Positions 50,625 to 59,526 of a DNA stretch of 64,000 nt are shown one piece after another. The position numbers were made by a program, and so were the translations under genes. Under the pieces are notes generated by a model. That model did not search any database and was not told where the DNA came from. It was given only the letters and a program-made list of their open reading frames with translations. The DNA is from JANNMJ01 sp031425525 (GTDB lineage Bacteria > Bacteroidota > Bacteroidia > Cytophagales > Hymenobacteraceae), in NCBI GenBank assembly GCA_031425525.1, contig JANPJM010000080.1:1-64000 (forward strand). The letters run 5' to 3'. The number at the start of each line of letters is the position of its first letter. Position 1 is the first letter of the stretch.

Positions 50625-51344
50625 ATGATCGAAAACCATCTTTCTAACCCCTTTGCCAACTCCGACCTCGGCAACGGCCGTTTCGGCAAGTACGCCGACG
50701 AACACCTGGGCCGCCTGATCGCGGCGGCCCTGCCGGGCGCGGTCTTCGCCGAGCGCGTGAGCGCTACGCAAACGGCGCTCACGACCTTCACCACCGGCCG
50801 CAAGGCGGGGGCCGTGGCCTCGGCCGCCCGCGAGGGCAAAACCGTGACGCTGGAAAAGGCCATCGCGCGGCTGCAACGGTTCGTAAGTGTGCAGGGCCCC
50901 GTGCTGGAGGCGCTCTTCACCGATTTCGACAAGGAGATCAAGGGCGCTGAGTCGGAAGAGTATCAGGCGTTCTTCCCGCAGGGTATTACGGCCATTACCC
51001 AGGCCAATAAGGCCACGCTCGAAACCGACGTGGCGCCGTTCGTGGCGGCGGCCACCACCTACCAGGCCAAAACCGGCGCCGATTTGCTCGCCAAAGTCAC
51101 CGCCCTGCTGGCCGATGTCATCAACGCCCGCAAGGCGCAGCTCGCGGGCAAAGGCACCACCAAAGACACCCAGGCCGACCGCAACACCGCCCGCGCCGCG
51201 CTGGTCGTGGAGCTGTTCCGCAACCTGCTCACGCTGCTGCTCCACCACGCCACCGAGCCGACGCGGGTGCGCGACTACTTCAACCAGGCCATCCTGAAAG
51301 AGAACACCGGCTATCAGGCGCCGCCCCCCGCGCCGGGCGTCTGA
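50625..51344 (+). CDS. Hypothetical all-helical protein, 239 aa
   Basis: Not recognised. Long amphipathic helices (VSATQTALTTFTTGRKAGAV, LQRFVSVQGPVLEALFTDFD, ALVVELFRNLLTLLLHHATE), no signal peptide, and a Pro-rich end. The first residues suggest a cytoplasmic protein. It is divergent from the ATPase gene across the 43-bp array; whether the two are linked in function is open. ATG 50625 follows a -7-type box. Confidence 0.7.
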   Translation: MIENHLSNPFANSDLGNGRFGKYADEHLGRLIAAALPGAVFAERVSATQTALTTFTTGRKAGAVASAAREGKTVTLEKAIARLQRFVSVQGPVLEALFTDFDKEIKGAESEEYQAFFPQGITAITQANKATLETDVAPFVAAATTYQAKTGADLLAKVTALLADVINARKAQLAGKGTTKDTQADRNTARAALVVELFRNLLTLLLHHATEPTRVRDYFNQAILKENTGYQAPPPAPGV

Positions 51345-51614
51345 TACCCCCACGGGCTGCCCCGCCCCAACGCCCGCCCGGAACCACGTTCCGGGCGGGC
51401 GTTGGCTTTGTACGCCCACCGCGCCCGCCCGTGCCCCGTTGCCGGCCGGGCAGCCGAACCCGCCGGTCATCGGCCCGCCGGACCCGCGCGCCTACCGGGG
51501 CGCAAGTGACGTTTCTCGCCCCCGTCACGTCTTGCCCGCAGCGCCGGTTCGACGCCCCTAAACCCCCGTGGCGCTCAACGGCTTCCGCTCATTTTGTCAG
51601 TCCGCAAAACGTCG

Positions 51615-51622
51615 TACCTTTC
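51615..51622 (+). promoter_or_regulatory. Minus-7 box TACCTTTC with TTG at -33
   Basis: TACCTTTC at 51615-51622 with TTG at 51594-51596 (18-bp gap), 33 nt ahead of the start at 51655. Confidence 0.5.
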
Positions 51623-51654
51623 AACCCTCATTCCGCATTCCCCCTTCGTTCCCA

Positions 51655-53484
51655 ATGCGTCATTGTACCCTTTTTTCGCTGCTACTGGCAGCGCTTCTGT
51701 GCGGGTTGTCCGGTGGGGCACACGCGCAAACCTTCGCGGTGCCGACCGCCGGCGGGGTTCCCGACACCACCAAAACCTGTTTTCAGGTAACGGTTAGCGG
51801 GCTGCGCCCCGTCGCCGACACCACCTTCGGGCTGGTGCGGGCCAATCTCAACCTGACGCACACGTACGTCGGCGATTTGTACATCACGCTGCGCGCGCCG
51901 TCGGGGGCCGAAATCGTCTTGGTAGACCGGCGCGGCGGCGCGGGGCGCAACTTTACCAACACCGAATTCCGGATGAACGCCCCGGTGCTGATTGCCAACG
52001 GCCGCGCGCCGTTCACCGGCCCGTACCGGCCCGATGAGTCGCTCAATGTTCTCAACGGCGGGCAAAACCCCAACGGCGTCTGGGAAGTGTGTTTCGATGA
52101 CCGCGCCCGCACCGATTCGGGCGTGCTGAACGCGTTCAGCCTGACCTTCGGCGCCAACCCGCCCGCCAACCCGCCGCCACCGGCCCTCCCCTGCTCGGTG
52201 GCCAACCCCCGCGGGTGCCAATGCGAAGATTCGGCGCAAGTGGTGTGCGAGCTACTGCCCGACATGACGGCCTCCGGCGAGATCATGATTGCCGACCATA
52301 CCGAAGCCAACGGCTCGCTCAAAATTTCCAACGCCACGCCGAATATCGGCTGGGGGCCGATGGAAATCCACGGTTCCGGCCAGTGTTTCTGCGATACGGT
52401 GGCCGTTGCATGCGGCACCATTTGCCCCAACGGCGACCAGCCAAAGGAGCGCGTGCTGCAAACGGTTTACCGCAAGATCAGCGCCGATTCGATTACCAGT
52501 TCCACGCGCGCTGCCGGCTACATGAGCTACCACCCCACCCACGGCCACGTGCATTGCGACGATTGGGGTGATTTCTCGCTCCGTCTGCGCGGCCCCGACC
52601 CCGACCCCCGCACCTGGCCCATCGTGGCGGCGGGCGCCAAGCTCTCGTTCTGCCTCATCAACCTCGGCGACTGCTCGCGCAACCCCGGCTGGTGCCGCGA
52701 CAACAACGGCCGGCTGCTCACGAAAGCCGATATCCCGAACTCCGACTTCGGCGACGTCACCGGCTGCGGCCGTGACCAAGGCATCTTCACCGGCCACCTC
52801 GATATCTACGACCAGAACCTGCCCGGCATGACCATCGACCTGCCGAACGTCTGCAACGGCAACTACTGGCTCGTCTCGACGACCGACCCGAACAACAACT
52901 TCCTCGAATCCGACGAGACGAACAACTCCATCGCCGTGCCCATCACGCTCTCGCGGCAGACGGCGCGCCCGGCCCCGGCGTTCACGCACTCGCAGGTGGG
53001 TAATCAGTTTGCGTTCAACGGCGCGGGCATTCCGGCGGGCGCCCGTTTCCGCTGGAACTTCCACGACGGCTCGCCCGTCGATTCGGCCAACAACCCCACG
53101 CTGCACACCTTCGCGGCGGGCGGCATCCACACCGTCACGTTCACGGTGCTGAGCCAATGCGGCACCGATTCGCTCACGCGCACTTTCACCGCTCTCGGCG
53201 TGCTGGCCGACCGCGATGCCGCGCGCTTCAACCTGCGCGTATCGCCCAACCCGACGGCCGGCGTCACGGCGCTCCACTACGCCCTGCCGGCCGCCGCGCC
53301 CACCGTCGCCCTCGACGTGTACAACATCCTCGGCGAGCGCGTCATCCGCCAGGCGCTCGGCGCCCAATCCGCCGGCGAGCAAACCGCCGTCCTCGACTTT
53401 GGCCCTACCCTGCCCGCCGGGGTGTACATCGCGTGGATCCGCACCGAGAAGGGCGGCCAGGCCGTGCGCGTGGTGAAGCAGTAG
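51655..53484 (+). CDS. Secreted lysyl-oxidase-like protein with P-domain, CARDB/PKD and T9SS sorting domain, 609 aa
   Basis: Signal peptide to about residue 25 (GGAHAQ). A proprotein-convertase P-domain-like sandwich is at about 40-165 (LNLTHTYVGDLYITLRAPSG). Next comes a lysyl-oxidase-like domain with the copper-site stretch YHPTHGHVHCDDWGDFSL at about 288-305. A CARDB-like part (NGNYWLVSTTDPNNNFLESD) follows, then a PKD domain (FNFHDGS-like at RWNFHDGSPVDSANN), and a T9SS type A sorting domain at the end (LPAGVYIAWIRTEKGG). Lysyl oxidases oxidise peptidyl lysine. The bacterial role is unclear, perhaps matrix cross-linking or adhesion. The promoter box is at 51615. Confidence 0.82.
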   Translation: MRHCTLFSLLLAALLCGLSGGAHAQTFAVPTAGGVPDTTKTCFQVTVSGLRPVADTTFGLVRANLNLTHTYVGDLYITLRAPSGAEIVLVDRRGGAGRNFTNTEFRMNAPVLIANGRAPFTGPYRPDESLNVLNGGQNPNGVWEVCFDDRARTDSGVLNAFSLTFGANPPANPPPPALPCSVANPRGCQCEDSAQVVCELLPDMTASGEIMIADHTEANGSLKISNATPNIGWGPMEIHGSGQCFCDTVAVACGTICPNGDQPKERVLQTVYRKISADSITSSTRAAGYMSYHPTHGHVHCDDWGDFSLRLRGPDPDPRTWPIVAAGAKLSFCLINLGDCSRNPGWCRDNNGRLLTKADIPNSDFGDVTGCGRDQGIFTGHLDIYDQNLPGMTIDLPNVCNGNYWLVSTTDPNNNFLESDETNNSIAVPITLSRQTARPAPAFTHSQVGNQFAFNGAGIPAGARFRWNFHDGSPVDSANNPTLHTFAAGGIHTVTFTVLSQCGTDSLTRTFTALGVLADRDAARFNLRVSPNPTAGVTALHYALPAAAPTVALDVYNILGERVIRQALGAQSAGEQTAVLDFGPTLPAGVYIAWIRTEKGGQAVRVVKQ

Positions 53485-53508
53485 ATTCGCTACCGATTAC
53501 TCGCAACG

Positions 53509-53547
53509 AAAACGCCCCGCCGACCTTGTGGTCGGCGGGGCGTTTTT
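53509..53547. terminator. Bidirectional terminator between convergent T9SS protein genes
   Basis: AAAACGCCCCGCCGACC at 53509-53525 pairs with the stretch from 53530, with TTGT as loop. The stem has an A-run on one side and a T-run on the other, so it works both ways. Confidence 0.88.
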
Positions 53548-53570
53548 GGGTTGATACCGGTCGTGCGGGT

Positions 53571-55289
53571 CTATTCCACCACCAACCGCTGGCTCCCGCC
53601 GCCGCACCGCACCACGTACAGCCCGGCGGGCAGCCCGCGCAAATCAACAGTGGTTTCGGCTTGATGGGCGGCCACCGTGGCGCGCCGCACTTCGCGGCCC
53701 ACCGCATCGAACACGGATACGGCGCGCGGCGCGGCCGCGGCCGGTAGCGTCAGGCGGACGGCGGTGGTGGCGGGGTTGGGCACGAGGTGCAGGTTGGCCG
53801 TTTCGGCAAGTCCGGCGAGCGCGCTGAGCGGCAGCGGGCCAAACACGGCCTCCGCCACGAACAACGGCCCCGTGAAGTTGCCCATGGCGGGATTGGTAAG
53901 CACCGTGGCACCGATGGCCATCGTGGGGCTATCGAAAAAACCGCCCGTCAGGACGCGTAGTTGGCCATTGACGGTGCGCTCGGCGCCGAGCCGAAAGGCT
54001 TCGTCGTAGCCAATCCCCCCGGCTGCCAGCGGACTGGCCCACCCGGCAGTACCACCCACCCAGCGCGCCAGAAACGCGTCGGTATTTCCATTCGAGGTCA
54101 GCGTGAGCTGCACTCCGCCGGGGGCGGGGTCGCCGAAAGTAACGGTGTTTGAGAACCCGCCCGATACCACCAACCCGCCCCCGCCGGGCACCCATTGCGC
54201 ATCGTACGGGTAGGTTTCAGCCCCGGCCCCGCCAATCACGCTCACGCGCTGCCAAGTGCCGGCCGAATCGAGGAGCGCCAGAAAACCGTCGGTATCGCCG
54301 CGCGGCGCCGGTACGGTACCGGCCGCGCCGAAACTGGCCACATCGCGCACATACCCCGTGACGGCCACTTGCGCGGTGGTGGGATTCACGGCCACGCTGG
54401 AGGCTTCCTCATAATCGGCACCACCAGCGGTTGTCACCCAGCGCCACTGACCGGTTGGACTGAGTTTGCCGACCCACACATCTTCGCCGCCCTGCACCGG
54501 CACCACCGCGTTATTGAACCGCGCGGGCAGTTCGCAACCGCCGACGGCGTACACGTTCCCGGCGGCGTCGGTGGCGATACCGGTGCCGATATCGTCGCCG
54601 GGGCCGCCGCCGGTTTGCACCCACTGAAACTGGCCGGTAGCGGCGTTTAGGCCCGCCACAAACGCATCCTGGCTGCCGTTTTCGCCTTGCCGAGTCAGCG
54701 GGCCAAAGGTGCCGTTGCCCGTAAAAAACCCGGTGGTGTACACCGAGCCGCCGCCCGTAGCTACTTGCTCGGCGATGGCGCCATCGCCGTCATCGCTGCC
54801 TACGTCGGTGGCCCAACGCCATTGCCCGCCCGGCGTGAGCGAGGCGATGAACCCGCCGGAAATCACGCGACCGGTTTGGGGTAACGCCGTCGTGCCGAAC
54901 TGCGGCGAGCCGCTGGTATAACGTCCGGAGATGTAGACGTTGCCCGCCGCGTCGGTCGTGATGTCGCTGCCCACTGCTTCGCCGCTACCCGCCGAGGTGG
55001 TCGCCCAGAGCCACTGCCCGGCCGAATCGCGCTTGGCCACGAACAACGGTAGCATGGCGCCGGGCGGCTGCAACGTGATGGTACCGAACGTAGTGGGTTC
55101 CGTCAGAAAGCCCATGATGAGCTGATTATGATCGGCATCGATTGTCACTACGCCGCCGCCGTATTCGGCCGCACCTGCTTGGAAAGCGCTCGTCCAGGCG
55201 GGCGCGGTTTGGGCTATGGCCGTGATGGGGCACCAAAACGCGCCACCGAGCAAGGCTACCACAGCCACTCCGGCATATACTTTTTGCAT
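53571..55289 (-). CDS. SBBP-type beta-propeller protein with T9SS sorting domain, 572 aa
   Basis: Signal peptide (residues 1-27, ending TAIAQ). Propeller repeats of the SBBP kind follow: GEAVGSDITTDAAGNVYISG and GDDIGTGIATDAAGNVYAVG, with QWRWVTTAGG-type strands. The C-terminal 75 residues form a T9SS type A sorting domain (LPAGLYVVRCGGG). It is a probable surface protein without a recognised enzymatic site. It is convergent with the lysyl-oxidase-like gene. Confidence 0.85.
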   Translation of the reverse strand: MQKVYAGVAVVALLGGAFWCPITAIAQTAPAWTSAFQAGAAEYGGGVVTIDADHNQLIMGFLTEPTTFGTITLQPPGAMLPLFVAKRDSAGQWLWATTSAGSGEAVGSDITTDAAGNVYISGRYTSGSPQFGTTALPQTGRVISGGFIASLTPGGQWRWATDVGSDDGDGAIAEQVATGGGSVYTTGFFTGNGTFGPLTRQGENGSQDAFVAGLNAATGQFQWVQTGGGPGDDIGTGIATDAAGNVYAVGGCELPARFNNAVVPVQGGEDVWVGKLSPTGQWRWVTTAGGADYEEASSVAVNPTTAQVAVTGYVRDVASFGAAGTVPAPRGDTDGFLALLDSAGTWQRVSVIGGAGAETYPYDAQWVPGGGGLVVSGGFSNTVTFGDPAPGGVQLTLTSNGNTDAFLARWVGGTAGWASPLAAGGIGYDEAFRLGAERTVNGQLRVLTGGFFDSPTMAIGATVLTNPAMGNFTGPLFVAEAVFGPLPLSALAGLAETANLHLVPNPATTAVRLTLPAAAAPRAVSVFDAVGREVRRATVAAHQAETTVDLRGLPAGLYVVRCGGGSQRLVVE

Positions 55290-55360
55290 GGATTTTATCC
55301 GAGGAAATGGAAGGAGGAAGTAGGCATCAGACGGCGAACAAGCCGCCGACGTTGCCCGGC

Positions 55361-55906
55361 CTACACCTCATCATCCAACCCCCGCCGCATCTCTTCCACC
55401 GAGCGCATCACTTTCTCCGTAAGGCTCTTGCGGTATTTTTCGAGCGCATTCGCCACCGTCGGCTGGCTGATGGCGAGCATTTGGGCGGCCAGAAGGGCCG
55501 CGTTCACGGCGCCATCGACGGCCACCGTGGCGACGGGCACGCCGGGCGGCATTTGCAGAATCGAAAGAATGGAATCGAGCCCCCGAATCGAGTTCGAGGA
55601 GTTGATCGGTACGCCCACTACCGGCAGCAACGTAAACGAAGCCACCATGCCCGGCAGGTGCGCCGCGCCGCCCGCCCCGGCAATGATCACGCGCAGACCG
55701 CGCTTACGGGCATTCTCGGCGTACTCGACCAGCCGGTGCGGCGTGCGGTGCGCGCTCACGATGGTGATTTCGTACGGCACCCCCAATTGCGCGAGGGTAT
55801 CGACGGCGGCCTGCATCACCTTCAAATCGGAGATGGAGCCCATAATGACGCCCACCACGGCCGAAGAGCCGGGGGCGGAAGCAGAAACAAGGGATTCGTC
55901 AGTCAT
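55361..55906 (-). CDS. purE: 5-(carboxyamino)imidazole ribonucleotide mutase
   Basis: PurE class I: VGVIMGSISDLKVMQAAVDT, ITIVSAHRTPHRLVEYAENA, IIAGAGGAAHLPGMVAS and the catalytic-His loop. It converts N5-CAIR to CAIR in purine synthesis, after PurK. The start is ATG 55906; the 181 residues include a slightly longer N-terminus than usual. Its own promoter-like block (CGGCGAAAGTAGCGCCGA on the plus strand, 55909-55926) lies directly upstream and is identical to the one before purK. The order is purK, membrane protein, purE. Confidence 0.95.
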   Translation of the reverse strand: MTDESLVSASAPGSSAVVGVIMGSISDLKVMQAAVDTLAQLGVPYEITIVSAHRTPHRLVEYAENARKRGLRVIIAGAGGAAHLPGMVASFTLLPVVGVPINSSNSIRGLDSILSILQMPPGVPVATVAVDGAVNAALLAAQMLAISQPTVANALEKYRKSLTEKVMRSVEEMRRGLDDEV

Positions 55907-55908
55907 AA

Positions 55909-55926
55909 CGGCGAAAGTAGCGCCGA
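55909..55926 (-). promoter_or_regulatory. Promoter-like block shared by purE and purK
   Basis: Minus strand TCGGCGCTACTTTCGCCG, with TACTTTCG as -7 box, 2 nt before the ATG region of purE. The same 18 bases occur at 57698-57715 before purK. Transcripts would have almost no leader. Confidence 0.55.
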
Positions 55927-55988
55927 TACCCTGTCCGCGACCGGTCAGGGGGCAACGCGGACGGCGGTCTGCTCCGAACGCCCCTCCC

Positions 55989-56507
55989 CTACAACCGCCC
56001 TTCGCGCAGATCTTTCCGCAGGCTCGCGATTTTGAGCCGCCGATACCGCCCCACGTACCGCCAATCGGCCACGGTATCAAGCATCAATTGCCAATGATAA
56101 TAATTGATGTGTTCAAGCACGCCGAAGGTGGTCGCGAGCAGCATCCAGGGCCATAATTCGCCGCCGGGCGCGTGCGTAGCCGTCAGCCACGCTTGGCCGA
56201 GCAACGCCACCGTTACCAGCGCCAGCCCCCACCCGTTGGCGCGCCGCCAAGCCGCAAACCGACGCAGCGTGGCCGCCGCCTCGACGGCCTCGCCCAACAA
56301 CACCCGCAGTTTCACGTGCCAATAAAACTGCCCCTGAAACAGCAGCGCCGCCATCAAGCCCAGTCCAAACAGCAGCGGCCACCCCGCCGCCAGCGGGTAG
56401 CGCCACGCCACATACCCGAAGCACGCCGTGATAGCCCAGGCGTTGAATAACTCGGTGGGGTAATACCATTGCAACCTTCGGATCAGGCGCGCCCGCGTCA
56501 GTATCAT
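55989..56507 (-). CDS. Hypothetical membrane protein between purK and purE, 172 aa
   Basis: Three or four membrane helices (residues 22-60, 95-112, 120-137) with a basic C-terminus (GRYRRLKIASLRKDLREGRL). No family is recognised and there is no link to purine synthesis other than position. It lies 43 bp after purK and 82 bp before purE. Confidence 0.7.
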   Translation of the reverse strand: MILTRARLIRRLQWYYPTELFNAWAITACFGYVAWRYPLAAGWPLLFGLGLMAALLFQGQFYWHVKLRVLLGEAVEAAATLRRFAAWRRANGWGLALVTVALLGQAWLTATHAPGGELWPWMLLATTFGVLEHINYYHWQLMLDTVADWRYVGRYRRLKIASLRKDLREGRL

Positions 56508-56550
56508 TGATACGTTTCTTGTTTCATTAATTCAAACGAGAAATAAGAAA

Positions 56551-57696
56551 CTAAAAACCCGCCGCCGCAATCCGAATCAGCGCCGCTACCCGCGCGGCCA
56601 GCGCCGTGGCCTCGGCGGTGGTGGTGGCTACGGCCGTGGCGTGGCCCATTTTGCGGTGCGGCCGGGTTCGCGTCTTGCCGTATAGATGGACGGCTACGCC
56701 CGGCAGCGCCAACGCTTCGGCCAGCCCGTGGACGGTAGCGGGGCCGTCGCCGCCGTCGGGCGCGCCGAGCAGGTTCACCATCGCGGCGGGCGCGCGCGGT
56801 GTGGTGTCGCCGAGCGGTAGGCCCAGCACGGCGCGCAAATGCTGCTGAAACTGCGACACGTAGTTCGCCTCCATCGTGTGGTGTCCGGAATTGTGCGGGC
56901 GCGGCGCCACTTCGTTCACGAGCAACGCGCCGTCGGTGGTCAGAAACAGCTCGACCGCCAGCAACCCGACCGTACCGAACGCCGCGCAGGTGCGCACGGC
57001 CAGCTCGGTGGCGCGAGCGGCGGTTTCGGGGCTGATGGCGGCGGGCGCGGCCAGCGCCGTCACGAGGTGCGTGTGCGGGTCGAAGACCATTTCGACCACC
57101 GGAAACGCGCGGATGGTGCCGTCGGTGGCCCGCGCGCATACTACGGCCAGCTCCAGGGCCGCGTCTACGCGTGCTTCCAGCACGCTTGGCGCGTCGAAGG
57201 CGGTGGCGAGGGCGGCGGCATCGGGCAGGTGGCGCACGCCGTTACCGTCGTAGCCGCCGCGCCGGAGCTTCTGAAAAGCGGGTAGCAGCGCTGGGTTTTC
57301 GGTTACGTAGGCGGCTAATTCGGCGCGGGTTTCGGCCAGCCAAAAATCGGCCGTCGGCAGGTGGTGGGCGCGGTAAAACGCCTTTTGCGCGCCTTTGTCC
57401 TGAATGATTTCGAGGGCGTCGGGGCTGGGGTACACGGCCACCCCGGCGGCTTGCAGCGCGCGCAGCCCGGTCACGCTCACGTGTTCGATTTCAATAGTTA
57501 CCACGTCGCAACCGGCGCCGAACGCCCGCACGGTGGCCGCATCGGCAAAATCGCCGACCACGAACTCATCGCAGCAACGCGCGGCCGGGGCGTGCGGGTC
57601 GGGGTCGAGGACGCGCGTACGCACCGGCAAATCGAGCGCCGCCTGACAGAGCATTCGGCCCAACTGGCCGCCACCAAGAATTCCGAGAGTGAGCAT
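56551..57696 (-). CDS. purK: 5-(carboxyamino)imidazole ribonucleotide synthase
   Basis: ATP-grasp enzyme: LGILGGGQLGRMLCQAALDL at the N-terminus, VVTIEIEHVSVTGLRALQA, SPDALEIIQDKGAQKAFYRA, then RPHNSGHHTMEANYVSQFQQ. It makes N5-CAIR from AIR, bicarbonate and ATP. The 381 residues match the family length. It is divergent from marC across 57 bp, with its own -7-like TACTTTCG. Confidence 0.95.
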   Translation of the reverse strand: MLTLGILGGGQLGRMLCQAALDLPVRTRVLDPDPHAPAARCCDEFVVGDFADAATVRAFGAGCDVVTIEIEHVSVTGLRALQAAGVAVYPSPDALEIIQDKGAQKAFYRAHHLPTADFWLAETRAELAAYVTENPALLPAFQKLRRGGYDGNGVRHLPDAAALATAFDAPSVLEARVDAALELAVVCARATDGTIRAFPVVEMVFDPHTHLVTALAAPAAISPETAARATELAVRTCAAFGTVGLLAVELFLTTDGALLVNEVAPRPHNSGHHTMEANYVSQFQQHLRAVLGLPLGDTTPRAPAAMVNLLGAPDGGDGPATVHGLAEALALPGVAVHLYGKTRTRPHRKMGHATAVATTTAEATALAARVAALIRIAAAGF

Positions 57697-57697
57697 G

Positions 57698-57745
57698 CGG
57701 CGAAAGTAGCGCCGACATTCTCCCCCGCGCTACCTCCTACTTTTG
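57698..57745. promoter_or_regulatory. Divergent purK/marC promoter region
   Basis: Minus: TACTTTCG inside the 18-base block 57698-57715 for purK. Plus: TACTTTTG at 57738-57745, a full TAnnTTTG match, only 8 nt before the marC ATG (57754), so that mRNA should be nearly leaderless. Confidence 0.6.
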
Positions 57746-57753
57746 TGCCCACG

Positions 57754-58374
57754 ATGGACATTCTACTCGGCACGTTCTCGGCGCTCTTCTCCGTAGTCAA
57801 CCCTTTTGGGGCGATGCCGGTGTTTCTGACGCTCACGCAGGGCGATTCGCCGGGGCGGCGCAACCGCATTGCCCTGCGCGCGTGCTTCTACATGACGCTC
57901 GTCCTGATCGCGTTTTTTCTGGCCGGGCAGTACATCCTCAATTTTTTTGGCCTTCGGATTCACGATCTGCGGATTGCCGGCGGGATGATGCTCCTCAAAT
58001 CCGGGTTTGATTTGCTTGATTCGGGCTCCGGCACGGGTGGCAAAAAAGTCTCGAAAGAAGTACTCGAAGAATCGCAGACGAAGCCCGACATTTCGTTTAC
58101 GCCCCTGGCGATGCCGCTGCTTTCCGGCCCCGGTTCCATCGCCATCAGCATTGGCCTGTTCACCGAAAAGCTGCGTTACTTCGATTTTGCGCTCATCATC
58201 CTCGCCATTATCGCCGTTTCGGGGGCGTCGTTCGCCACACTGTATTTCGCGGGGCGGCTGTCGCGGTTTATGGGGAAGGCCGGGCTCGCGGCGCTCTCGC
58301 GCGTAATGGCGTTCATCACACTCAGCCTCGGCGTGAGTTTTATCGTAACGGGGCTGAAGGCAGTGTTTTTTTAA
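57754..58374 (+). CDS. MarC-family integral membrane protein, 206 aa
   Basis: Six membrane helices typical of MarC/UPF0056: FSALFSVVNPFGAMPVFLTL at the start (the N-P-x-G-x-x-P motif), LRIAGGMMLLKSGFDLL, and TPLAMPLLSGPGSIAISIGL. The molecular function of the family is unsettled. The length is normal. The stop codon TAA (58372-58374) overlaps the first unit of a heptamer tract that reaches to hemE. Confidence 0.9.
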   Translation: MDILLGTFSALFSVVNPFGAMPVFLTLTQGDSPGRRNRIALRACFYMTLVLIAFFLAGQYILNFFGLRIHDLRIAGGMMLLKSGFDLLDSGSGTGGKKVSKEVLEESQTKPDISFTPLAMPLLSGPGSIAISIGLFTEKLRYFDFALIILAIIAVSGASFATLYFAGRLSRFMGKAGLAALSRVMAFITLSLGVSFIVTGLKAVFF

Positions 58375-58456
58375 TTACGAACTGCGAATTACGAATTTAA
58401 AATCGCAGTTCGTAATTCGCATTTTGTAATTCGCAGTTCGTAATTCGTAATTCAAT
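58373..58456. repeat. Twelve degenerate 7-bp repeats filling the marC-hemE gap
   Basis: In register from 58373: AATTACG, AACTGCG, AATTACG, AATTTAA, AATCGCA, GTTCGTA, ATTCGCA, TTTTGTA, ATTCGCA, GTTCGTA, ATTCGTA, ATTCAAT. The first units are the reverse complement type of the later ones, so the tract can fold on itself. It runs from the marC stop codon to the first base of the hemE start codon. Confidence 0.8.
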
Positions 58457-59505
58457 TGAACGATCTTTTTGTACGCGCCGCCCATGGCGAAATCACCGAG
58501 CGCCCACCAGTCTGGCTAATGCGCCAAGCCGGGCGTATCCTGCCCGAGTACCGCGCCGTACGCGCGAAAATGGGCGGCTTCAAGGAACTGGTGGAAACGC
58601 CGGAATTTGCCGCCGAAGTCACCATCCAGCCCGTGGAGCTGCTCGGCGTCGATGCGGCCATCATTTTCTCGGATATTTTGGTGGTGCCCGAAGCGATGGG
58701 TCTGCCCTACGAGATGGTGGAAGCGAAAGGCCCGCGCTTCCCGCGCGCCATCCGCACGGCCAACGACGTAGCGGCCCTGCGCGGCCCCGATGCCGAAACG
58801 CACCTGCGCTACGTCCTCGATGCCATCCGCCTGACCAAAAAGGAACTAGCGGGCCGCGTGCCGCTCATCGGGTTTGCCGGCGCCCCCTGGACGATTCTGG
58901 CGTATATGGTCGAGGGTTCGGGCTCCAAAACCTTCAGCACCGCCCGCCGACTGCTGGCCGAAAACCCCGCCCTCGCGCACGACCTGCTCCAACGGATCAC
59001 CGATGTAACGATTGATTACCTGCGCGCTCAGGTACGCGCCGGCGCCGATGTGGTGCAGGTGTTCGACTCGTGGGCCGGCATTTTAGGGCCGGAGACGTAC
59101 GCCGTGTTTTCGCAGCCCTACATCGCGCAGATTACGACGGCGCTCGGCGCGACCGATATGGCTACGGGTACACCGGCCGTGCCCGTAACGGTGTTTGCAC
59201 TCGGCGCGTGGTTCGCCACAGCCTCCCTCGCGAAACTGTCCGGCGTGCGCACCGTCGGCCTCGACTGGCACCACGACCCGGCGGCCGTGCGCGCGCAAAT
59301 CGGCACGGGCATCACGTTGCAAGGCAACCTCGACCCGGCCGCGCTGTACGGCTCCTACGCGTCTGTGGAGCAGGAAACGCGGAAAATGCTCGCCGCTTTT
59401 CGGGGTGGTCCACACATCGCCAACCTCGGCCACGGCGTGTACCCCGATACCGACCCCGACAAGGTGCGGTGCTTTGTGGAGACGGTGAAGGCAACTACAG
59501 CTTGA
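58456..59505 (+). CDS. hemE: Uroporphyrinogen decarboxylase, TTG start
   Basis: HemE: RPPVWLMRQAGRILPEYRAV near residue 17 (the conserved RQAGR), PWTILAYMVEGSGSKTF, QVFDSWAGILGPETY, and GNLDPAALYG. It decarboxylates the four acetate side chains of uroporphyrinogen III to give coproporphyrinogen III in haem synthesis. Homologues start a few residues before NDLFVRA, and only TTG 58456 fits; upstream is the heptamer tract. The total of 349 residues is the usual size. Confidence 0.93.
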   Translation: MNDLFVRAAHGEITERPPVWLMRQAGRILPEYRAVRAKMGGFKELVETPEFAAEVTIQPVELLGVDAAIIFSDILVVPEAMGLPYEMVEAKGPRFPRAIRTANDVAALRGPDAETHLRYVLDAIRLTKKELAGRVPLIGFAGAPWTILAYMVEGSGSKTFSTARRLLAENPALAHDLLQRITDVTIDYLRAQVRAGADVVQVFDSWAGILGPETYAVFSQPYIAQITTALGATDMATGTPAVPVTVFALGAWFATASLAKLSGVRTVGLDWHHDPAAVRAQIGTGITLQGNLDPAALYGSYASVEQETRKMLAAFRGGPHIANLGHGVYPDTDPDKVRCFVETVKATTA

Positions 59506-59526
59506 TTTGTTTTAGCTCCAGCGGTA

